From the NCBI GenBank assembly GCA_009746045.1, contig RPFO01000487.1, positions 1 to 30,591 of the forward strand: DNA of 30,591 nucleotides, in the 5' to 3' direction. A model generated the notes under the pieces. It saw only the letters and a list, made by a program, of their open reading frames with translations, was not told the DNA's origin and ran no database searches. Below are positions 19,312-26,885 of the stretch, one piece after another. A program made the position numbers and the translations under genes. The first letter of the stretch is position 1. Each line of letters opens with the position of its first letter. Source of the DNA: Mesostigma viride (taxonomy: Eukaryota; Streptophyta; Mesostigmatophyceae; Mesostigmatales; Mesostigmataceae).

Positions 19312-20085
19312 GACGCGACCGATCGGCGGGTCCCGGAGAAGGTCAAGCGGCCCGTACAGGAAACGATGAGGTCAACGCCCGCGCAGCTGAGGCTGGCGAT
19401 TATCGAGAGTTGGGAGGACTTTACCAACCACTGCTTTACGTCATGGTGGCAGTCGGCAACGATCAAGGACCGGGAGAGGAACATGACTGAGGGGGATGTG
19501 CTCGTGCATGGAGATTGGGCCGAGAATTACGAGAACAACAACTACGTCCAACTGCAGTCGCAGTACTTTCACAAGACGAGCTTTGTCCTCATGCCCATGA
19601 TCGTGCGATATTTGCACAATGGTGCGATGGCAAAGCGAACGTTCTTTTTTCTCGGGGAAGCCAAGATGAAGCGGGGAGAGCGGGCGCTCGTCTACGCGCT
19701 GAGGACAATCATGGAAACCCTGCGCGGACTTGGTGTGGGGGTGAAGAGGATGTTCATGTGCTCTGACAACTGCTCATCCCAGTTCAAGTCCAAGTACGTG
19801 GTTAACGCCGTCTTCCGCCTCCTCATGCAGGATCCCGACTTGGAATCCTTCGAGTACCACTACTTGGGTGAGCAGCACGGGAAGGGGGAGGTGGATGGTC
19901 AGGGAGCGAAGTTCAAGTGCATTGTGAGGAACATGCAATGCATTCCTGAGAACCAGGGCATCGTTACAGGGCGCCAGATCGTCAAGTACATGCGGGACAG
20001 CTGGGAAGGAGGCAAAACCACGAGCAGGGAGTCGGCCCGCGCTCGGGCAGAGGGCGTCCACCGTCATTTCTTTCATTTTCCTGAG
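19312..20085 (+). CDS. gene B exon 2 (recognised): DDE-like catalytic core
   Basis: Phase 0 at both ends (TTAAAACAG| and CCTGAG|GTGCGA), 258 codons. Three spaced motifs stand out: VLVHGDWAENYENN (Asp at 19513), MFMCSDNCSSQFKSK (Asp at 19765) and EQHGKGEVDGQGAKFK (Asp at 19894). The spacing D-84-D-43-D and the predicted strand before each Asp fit an RNase H-like recombinase or transposase fold. Related-looking proteins carry DFSENY, SDGxxSQFKN and HGKGxxDGxGG. The catalytic assignment is inference. Intron 19180-19311 before it and intron 20086-20322 after it carry one and two palindrome copies. Confidence 0.8.
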
Positions 20086-20322
20086 GTGCGAAACTCAATT
20101 TTTCTTGAACTTGATTGAGGTATCTCTGCAGAGTGACCTTTTGCCCATTTGCATTTTATTATTTGATAATGCTAAAAGAACTGGTATGAATTAGCGTCTT
20201 ATATAGTGAAAAATGCATGCAAAGCACTTTCAAAGGGGTATCTCTGCAGAGTGACCCTTCATGTGTACTTGATCTATTGACACATACCAACTTTCCGTTT
20301 CTGACATTCTCCCTCATTGCAG

Positions 20323-21066
20323 GACCTCGACTCCGGCGCCCGTATGATACCGACGCGTGTCGAGGCCATCAAGCAAGCGCACTGGTGGCGCCTGGACAAG
20401 TCTGACCCGGGGCTCCTGATGATGAGGCGTTTTTCGTGCTACTGCCCAGCCTGCCTAGCTAACAGGTGGGAGGAGTGCCGGACCGAGTGGACACATATCG
20501 AGGAATTTAACGATGAGGGCCAAACGATGAAAACTTTCCGCCTGATGCCGCCAACGCAGCCCATACCTCCGGTTCGCCAGCTGACGCGGGCGGAACTGCT
20601 GAAGGATCAAAGGGATGCCATTGGCAGGCAGATGCGCATGTATGATTACATCGCAGTTCCGTCAGACAGAGAGGACGTGAACCACAATTCCGCCCACCCT
20701 TTTTGGGTGATGCAGGTGGTGAGGGAGGCCTCAGTGCTGGAGAAGGAGGAGGTTAGGTGGGTTGAGGGACAAAACGGACGGCAGAAGGAGATTTTCTTGC
20801 CCGGCCACGCCGTTCTGGCGGTTCGGCTGTGGAAGCGAGATATGCATGACCCCCTGCATTTTACTCTGGATTTGGCTGATTGGCCGGAGTCCCGCCCAGC
20901 CGACCTGGTCGATTGCTATCTGTGCATCTCCGCTGCTCTTCCGCTCCAGTGCATGGTCCTTGGCAACCAAAGGCAAGCCTACGTTGATATGAGCAAGGAG
21001 CTTGACGCGTGGCTAACCGCTCTTGTACGCAACCAGCAAGCCCCGGAGGGGCTGCCACCGGCTTAA
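20323..21066 (+). CDS. gene B terminal exon: CxCxxC motif and C-terminal domain
   Basis: Starts in phase 0 after CATTGCAG and ends with TAA at 21064-21066, 247 codons. It opens with a short linker and FSCYCPACLANRWEEC, a likely zinc-binding knuckle with four cysteines. A middle region (HPFWVMQVVREASVLEKEEVRWVE) and a compact C-terminal segment (LADWPESRPADLVDCYLC) follow. It completes a gene with no frameshift or internal stop across the three exons (about 1,010 residues), so gene B, unlike gene A, looks intact apart from its unresolved first exon. Confidence 0.8.
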   Translation, partial: DLDSGARMIPTRVEAIKQAHWWRLDKSDPGLLMMRRFSCYCPACLANRWEECRTEWTHIEEFNDEGQTMKTFRLMPPTQPIPPVRQLTRAELLKDQRDAIGRQMRMYDYIAVPSDREDVNHNSAHPFWVMQVVREASVLEKEEVRWVEGQNGRQKEIFLPGHAVLAVRLWKRDMHDPLHFTLDLADWPESRPADLVDCYLCISAALPLQCMVLGNQRQAYVDMSKELDAWLTALVRNQQAPEGLPPA

Positions 21067-21662
21067 ACTTTCGGGGACGCTCCGCAGCGCCACCCCTACG
21101 GATCTTTAAGCCTGGGCTTTATTCGCCTACGGTTGGGACAGTGTTTATTCGTGTTTATATATTTTTGGAGAACATTTTTTTGTTTTTTCATATGTTACAT
21201 TAGATGACAAGTGGCTGGGAACATTGTTAGCCTCGGTAGTGACAAATTTTAGTATATTTCCGTGTCGAAATGGCGAGTATTTTATTTAACTTGTACAATA
21301 ATTATTTCGAATTACAAATTTATAATTTGGTTTGACCTAAAAATCATGTCGTCACTCAAATATAGTAGTTGCTGTGTAGGACTTTCCGTCTGCAAATTGG
21401 TTCGTACTAATTTCGAATGTCACAACAATGTTACTGTACTAAGGCCTGTTTGGTAGATGTCTTAAAACACAAATTCGCTCCGGAAGTGCCAAAGTACCTT
21501 GCTTGTAACCGGACTAGTTACGAATTGTGATTGGAAGGTTGTCCCCTACAACCACAAGGAATAGAGGGGACGCTCCGCAGCGCCACCCATACGACAGTCC
21601 GGACCGGGCTTTGCTGAAATAATTTTCTCACTCGCAACTTAGCCATCAAACTCACTTTTACG
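21067..21662. other. 3' flank of gene B, non-coding
   Basis: No gene supported. Two strongly similar palindrome copies (21073-21096 and 21566-21588, both with GACGCTCCGCAGCGCCACCC) bracket this stretch, about 490 bp apart. The middle is AT-rich. Confidence 0.5.
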
Positions 21663-22135
21663 ATGGAGCGCGCCGATGTTTTTGGTTCGCAGCATACATA
21701 TGTGCATGTCGATAAAAAGGAGCATGCGGCCAACATGTATGTTGAAATCGACTCCCCCCCCACGACTTCCCACGCTCCCTGCGGGGACCGTTTGGAGGTT
21801 GGGGTTCAGGTGTCATTGCGTTCGGAAACGGGATGATCGACCTGATGCCCCCAGATTCAGATTTGGCGCCTGCCCCCCGTGTTCCGGGTAAGGCCAGGGT
21901 GGTGCAATGCCTCCAGAATGAGGGCACGGAAATTTCGCCCAATGTCTCGGCTGTGCGCCTCCGGGCTGAGGCCCAGCATGAGTTCTTGAATGCGGCGGAA
22001 ATAGGTGGGGCCGTATGGGCCCCCAAACAATTTTCCAACGAGCCTCCAAATTTCGTGGGGGACTTGTACAAGGGAGCGTACAAGTTTCGTGACATTGAGA
22101 TCGATGGATGGGGGTCATTTCTCCAGGAAAAGTGA
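21663..22135 (+). pseudogene. possible small frameshifted gene C
   Basis: ATG at 21663 opens 57 codons (MERADVFGSQHTYVHVDKKE…) closing at TGA 21834-21836. A second frame overlaps at ATGA (ATG 21833) and runs 100 codons to TGA 22133-22135 (…YKGAYKFRDIEIDGWGSFLQEK). Together they look like one ORF broken by a shift, or two short ORFs. An AATAAA lies at 22229-22234, about 95 bp downstream. A 185-codon frame on the opposite strand overlaps it and could be the real one or neither. No family recognised. Confidence 0.3.
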
Positions 22136-22420
22136 ATGCCGGTCCCATTTGGCAAATATAATCGATGATTAATTCCATGCAACATTTTGCGTTGGTCAAA
22201 TGTGTAAATTTGCATTATTCATCGATTCAATAAAATTATGGGGGTGGGTATACCCACCATTTGATGGTTGAAAGTACTACTAGCTTCGTCGATTAACTCT
22301 TCTCAACATGGTCCTCTAGTCGACTAGGATTGTACCAATCCATCAGGGTATCGAGAAACTTGTTATGCCGAAACACTCCGGTCGAAAATTTCGTGCCACC
22401 TGCAGGCAATCAAAAAGCGC
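22136..22420. other. AT-rich spacer with a poly(A) signal
   Basis: Non-coding. It includes AATAAA at 22229-22234 on the plus strand, a plausible 3' end for the upstream ORF. Nothing else recognisable. Confidence 0.4.
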
Positions 22421-22542
22421 ACGCGGACCGACGGGAAAGAGTAGTTAGTCACGAAATTAAAAAAACGACAAAAAGTGTCACACGCGGCCCGGCGGGAAAG
22501 AGTAGTTTGTTACGAAGTTAAAAAAACGACGAAAAGTGTCAC
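22421..22542. repeat. 61-bp subterminal tandem repeat, two units
   Basis: Units start at 22421 and 22482. Each begins ACGCGG, contains GGGAAAGAGTAGTT and a seven-A run, and ends AAAAGTGTCAC. The shared ending reaches into the right inverted repeat. The position just inside the element end resembles the subterminal repeats of DNA transposons. Confidence 0.8.
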
Positions 22543-22573
22543 ACTTTTCGGAACATTCGAAGTGGGCCCGGCC
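22531..22573 (-). repeat. right terminal inverted repeat of the large composite element (putative)
   Basis: 22549-22573 is the exact reverse complement of 430-454. It is preceded by GAAAAGTGTCACACTTTTC (22531-22549), a 19-bp perfect palindrome about a central C, matching the inner part of the left copy. The next base begins Ty3 pol sequence, so this is a sharp boundary. Confidence 0.6.
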
Positions 22574-22576
22574 GTT

Positions 22577-24946
22577 TGCTTGTCCCCAAGCATGATGGTG
22601 GATGGCGGTTGTGTATTGATCTGAGGGGCCTGAACAAGGTCACAGTGAAGTCCAAGTATCCCTTGCCACGGATTGATGAGCTGCTAGAGAGGACAGCTGG
22701 ATCATCTTACTTCACCAAGTTTGACCTCCGACACGCGTTCTGGCAGATCAGGATAGCCACTGAGGACATTCCAAAAAACTGCATTCTCCACACCCTGGGG
22801 TCAGTTCCAGTGGACTGTGATGCCCATGGGGGCCTCCAACAGCCCAGCTACTATGCAGATGTTTGTGAATGCTATCTTTGGCCATCTGACAGGGAACTCT
22901 CTGCCTCAAATCTCCCCTGACCTCAGGAATCCCAGGTTCAAAGACATTGCCCACCTGTGTGACCCTGCAAGACCCGTGTTCAGGACCTGCGTGGTGGCCT
23001 ACATGGACGACATCCTGGTGCACTCAAGGACGTTCAAGGAGCATCTGGAGAACGTGGAGGAGGTCCTGAAGGTCATCCAGCAATACCACTTGTCTGTCAA
23101 GAGGTCTAAGGTGGAGTGTGGGCATGAAGTGGGTTTCCTAGGGTACAAGTTGAGTTCCTTGGGTATGACACCTGACAATGCTAAGATTGCTGCCATCCTT
23201 GAGTGGCCTGTGTTGCAGTCTGCACATGATGTCAAGTCCTTCCTGGGCATGGTGGGGTGGTACAGGCGTTTTATCCCTGACATGGCTGCCATCTCCACCC
23301 CCTTGCTTGAGTTAATCAAGAAGGATGTTCAGTTTGAGTGGACAGATAGGTGCATGCAATGTCAGCAGGCCTTTGACCTGTTGAAGCAGAAGCTCACATC
23401 CACCCCTGTGCTAGTGGGTCCTAATCCAGATCTACCTTATCAGGTTAGGTCAGATGCCTCTCAAGGCGCCATAGGTGCTGTGCTGATGCAAGACCATGGC
23501 TATGGACCACAGCCAGTGGAGTACATGTCTAAAACCATGAGCTCAGCTGAACGTAACTACCCTGTACACGAGCATGCAGGAGTTGCTGGGTTTAGTGGTA
23601 GCATGTCACAAGTGGGAGCATCTGTTGAAAGGAGCTCAGTTTTCTGTGGCTAGCAGTGCTACAGATGGGCTAGGGCAAGAGTCTATCACACTGATGACTG
23701 ACCACAGGCCCTTGGTGCATGTGCTAGAACAGAGTACTTAGGATGAGTAAGAGGATGGCTGGGTGGATGGAGTACCTAGGGGGATTCTATCCTTTCTCTG
23801 TGCAGTATGTCCCAGGCTCACAGAATGTGGTGCCAGACGCCCTCTCTAGGAGAAGGGATCTGATGGGAACATTTCACGAGGATCTGGATATCTGTGCTGC
23901 CATGGTTTCTGTGGTAGAGTGTGGTGCTGTCACAAGGGCACAGGCAGCTAGCCAGCAAACCTCCAAGCTGATTCCACCCCCTGTAGAGGCTAGCTTTAGT
24001 CACGAGATGCTCATTGACCAGGGCTCTGTCCCAGGGTCGACAGGCGTCCAGGGTGGGGATCAGTCACTGCAGGGCAGTCTTAGGGAGGGTCCTGCTGGTA
24101 GCCAGTCCACTCTCACAACACAATCAAGCACAGAGAATCCTAGGAGGGGGAGGGGACGGCCCAGGAAGTGGATACTGGAGCCAGGGATGCTGTCCAAATC
24201 TAGAGGATTGGCAGCTGCATGAGATCAAGGGGAAGTCACGTACACCTGTGGCTGATGTTCTGTCATCCAAGCATCTAGTCACTAGTCACCTGCAGGAGGG
24301 TGAGGTGCTGCAGCTGCAGCCTTTAGGACCTGGCAAACAGCTAGTCCTGCCTAACCCTATGAGTAATAATTGCCCTGCTGGACGTGATTAAGGCCTTCAC
24401 TAAAACTGAGGACCTGGCCACTAAGGCCATTCAGGAAGGAAGCTTTGGTAACAGGCCTGTGGAGTACTGGGAGGGAGTCCTTTATGTCCACACCCAGGAT
24501 GCAGATCATGTAGTGACCAGGAAGGTCTATGTGCCAGAAATGGCCATTTCCACTGTGTTGCATTGCTTCCATGACGACGTGACTGCGTGTCATCCTGGGT
24601 ATGCTAAGCTTCTCCATGAAGTACAAGAGAGGTTTTGGTGACCTGGCATGTTTCGTGATATCAAAGCCTATGTGGCTTCCTGTGACTCATGCCAAAGGAA
24701 TAAGGTTAGGACTCAGGCAGTGCCTATCTTTCCTATGGCCATGCCTATTCCCCTTCGACCCTGGATCAGTGTGACCATGGACTTCATTTGTGGCTTGCCT
24801 GTTTCTGATGCTGGCAATGACAGGATACTGGTGGTGATGGACAGGCTGTCTAGAATGTGCCATCTCATCCCCTGCAATGCCCATCTCACAGCTGCCCAGT
24901 GTGTAGAGTTGTTCATGAAGGAGGTGTACAGACTGCATGGCATTGA
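22577..24946 (+). pseudogene. pol: Ty3-type retrotransposon pol fragment (RT, RNase H, integrase), decayed
   Basis: The reverse transcriptase starts mid-domain (LLVPKHDGGWRLCIDLRGLN) with no gag or protease before it. The catalytic box YMDD is at 23000-23011. RNase H follows (SDASQGAIGAVLMQ) and then a long spacer with an AT-hook-like RGRGRPRKW near 24142-24171. The integrase zinc finger (H…H, C…C around 24555-24705) and the first catalytic Asp (VTMDFICGLP) follow. Frames break near 22800 (a G run), 23575 and 23735, and TGA replaces the usual Trp codon at 24639. The integrase stops after YRLHGI where a pentanucleotide repeat begins; no LTR is visible. Inactive. Confidence 0.9.
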
Positions 24947-24965
24947 ATTGAATTGAATTGAATTG
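24942..24965. repeat. (AATTG)n pentanucleotide repeat at insertion junction
   Basis: About five units of ATTGA/AATTG mark the exact point where the integrase sequence ends. Read on the minus strand it is a (CAATT)n run, which could be the 3' tail of the minus-strand LINE-like element to its right. Confidence 0.75.
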
Positions 24966-25389
24966 TAACATAACTCCGTTGGGAGTATATGTAGCACATA
25001 GCCCTTGAGAGGGGGCATATGGCCTATCATACATCCTAAGCTACTTCCTGCAAGGGTGGGGATGTAAAGGACCCTTGCTCTAGGTGCACCAGGGCACGTG
25101 CATCCCCATGATCTTCAAGCTATGCCCAGCGAAGGGGGAGCCTGTCATGGGGGGGAAGATCAGCATAGCTATACAAAAAGCTAGGGCATGGCGTCTCAGC
25201 AGAGAGTTACTCCCTGCATGGGCACAACATAACTAAATAAAGCTAGGCATCATCTGGAGTGTGGCTCATCATAGGCACACATGTACATGATTAAATAAAG
25301 CGCGTGGCTTAGCTGGGATAGGGCCTCTAGGAGGCGTACATGTACATGGCCACGGTCTATCTATTCTACACTACTACTGCTGTATTCCC
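24966..25389 (-). other. 3' untranslated region of the ORF1-bearing element (putative)
   Basis: No coding region. It lies between the ORF1 stop codon (25390-25392) and the pentanucleotide tail. It includes several TACATGTACA palindromes and two similar CTTTATTTA stretches. No reverse transcriptase is present where a complete LINE would carry ORF2. Confidence 0.4.
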
Positions 25390-26279
25390 CTAAGCTGGGG
25401 CGCCTGGAGTCGCTGGGGCCGCGGGGGTCGCCTGCCAGGGCTTGTGGCCGACGTAGATGGCCGCCCCCTTCCAGTACACCGGCTGCCCCGCCTTGGTCTG
25501 CCGGAGCTGGAGGTAGGTCGGCCATAGCTCCCGTCGCCGTTGTTGCTGCGCCAGGGTCAGGTCGTCATCAAGGGTGAAGAGAGTCTTCTCGAGCCGCTTG
25601 CGGCGTCGGAGAAAAGAAATCTTGTCCGCCGGGGTCTTAAAGGTGAGAAGGAGCGGGGGCGGCCCTGCCTTACCCCGCGCGCGGGAAGGCGGTGGGCGGC
25701 CAGCTCGATCTCACCAGTAAGGCCCATGCGATCAAGGATTTCTCTCTCAAACGCACGCGCAAGCTTCTCGGAATTCTCACCTTCCTCCATCTTGAGATTC
25801 TTGACAATGACGTTAAGGCTGCGCTTGGCGAGCTCGGCCTCCTCGCGGAGGTCAAGCGTCTGCCGCTGGAGCTGTGCTGCGACGGCGGAGGTGGTGGAGG
25901 TGGTGTGCTGCTTAAGCATGTCCGCCCAGGTCGTGATGGGAGGAGCATCGCCGGCCAGGCCAGCAGGGGCTGGCTTGGCGGCAATGTCCTTCACCGCCTG
26001 GGCGGTGAGGCCGGCGGTGTTCTGCAGGACCTCGATGGCGATTGCGTTGTCTTTAAGACGCTGGTCGATTTCACGGAGCTGGGCGGTGATGGCGTCGGAG
26101 GTGGGGGTGGTGGCGGTGGAGGAGGCGAGGAGGGTGGCGGTGGCGGTGGGGATGGTGGAGAGGTCAGAGGAGGGGGAGCTCGGCAGCCAGCGTGCTGCCC
26201 ATGGCCGCCACATCTGCAGCGATGGGGGCCACGTGCTGCTCGAGGGCCTCCTTGAGGAGTGAGCGGATGGAGGATTCGG
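25390..26279 (-). pseudogene. LINE ORF1-like nucleic-acid-binding protein, 3' part
   Basis: On the minus strand a helical segment (ITAQLREIDQRLKDNAIAIEV) leads to LNVIVKNLKMEEGENSEKLA and IELAAHRLP, then a basic stretch (ISFLRRRKRLEKTLFTLDDD, QQRRRELWPTYLQLRQ) and the end VYWKGAAIYVG… to a stop at 25390. The order coiled coil, RRM-like fold with a GLxEEEGEN-type strand, AHRL, then DLT/RRELWP is that of L1-type ORF1 proteins. Two frameshifts, at runs of C/G near 25673-25676 and 26172-26176, break it. Single-base homopolymer changes would repair both. It continues at 30289 beyond the TTAA insertion. Confidence 0.65.
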
Positions 26280-26338
26280 TTAAGGGGACTCGTCACCAAA
26301 ACACCAAAAAATCAATAAAAATTCAAAACTCGCATTAA

Positions 26339-26881
26339 ACCTATGCAAACAGTGCCCAAAAGTGATTGGGGACACAAAGTAGCATTTATGACGATTTGTC
26401 GTGCACTTACTAGGGGTATGTCGCCTGGCATGTGGCTAAAAATAGCACAAGACGCTAAACCGTTCTTGCCGCCCAACGGTCAATAGGAGCATCTGTTTGA
26501 CCTGCCCATACATTCCAAACGAGTTCCCCCTCTCCTCGACCGTTTGAGCTACTAACATGGGTCGGCGGGGCAGGTTTGTGAGAGTTATTAATTTTCCCGC
26601 CAAAATATGGTCTTTTTTCGCGGGAAAATTAATAACTCTCACAAACCTGACCCGCTGAACCATGTTAGTAACTCAAACGGTCGAGGAGAGGGGGAACTTG
26701 TTTGGAATGTATGGGCAGGTCAATCAGATGCTCCTATTGACCGTGGCGTGGCAAAAACGGTTTAGCGTCTTGTGCTATTTTTAGCCAAATGCCGGGGGTA
26801 ATACCCCAAGTAAGTGCACGACAAATCGTCATAAATGCTACTTTGGGTCCCCAAACCCATTTGGGCATTGTTCGCATAGGT
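26339..26881. mobile_element. 543-bp foldback (long inverted-repeat) TTAA element
   Basis: Two arms of about 270 bp are inverted copies around 26605-26612. Ends are ACCTATGCAAACAGTGCCC and GGGCATTGTTCGCATAGGT. TTAA flanks both sides (26335-26338 and 26882-26885). Arms differ by scattered substitutions and small indels. No coding capacity. As RNA it would form a long hairpin and could be a small-RNA precursor. Confidence 0.85.
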
Positions 26882-26885
26882 TTAA

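Larger units (their letters stand above)
1467..21588. repeat. dispersed short palindrome family (about 30 copies)
   Basis: The consensus is close to GGTCACTCTGCAGAGYGACC, often flanked by extra G/C. Copies: 1467-1486, 2055-2074, 3845-3866, 3962-3982, 7056-7077, 7289-7310, 7939-7956 (partial), 8195-8215, 9711-9732, 9927-9948, 10159-10180, 11815-11836, nine in the 58-bp array 11905-12426, 12438-12458, 12494-12515, 16701-16718, 17421-17440, 17492-17512, 17587-17608, 19218-19238, 20119-20138, 20236-20257, 21073-21096 and 21566-21588. Nearly all sit in introns or spacers of genes A and B; two are in an exon. I found none in 1-429, in the transposon at 4728-6445, or after 22573. Confidence 0.85.

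Noticed and set aside
430-22573. GT dinucleotide as target-site duplication of the large element
   Set aside because: Two bases shared by the outer flanks are expected by chance; recorded as no TSD found.
24966-25389. Long terminal repeat of the Ty3 element
   Set aside because: No second copy, no TG…CA ends and no primer-binding site found; the pol sequence stops at a microsatellite, which fits an insertion junction better.
25540-26262. Plus-strand 240- and 187-codon frames
   Set aside because: They are antisense to the ORF1-like protein, which has recognisable motif order on the minus strand.
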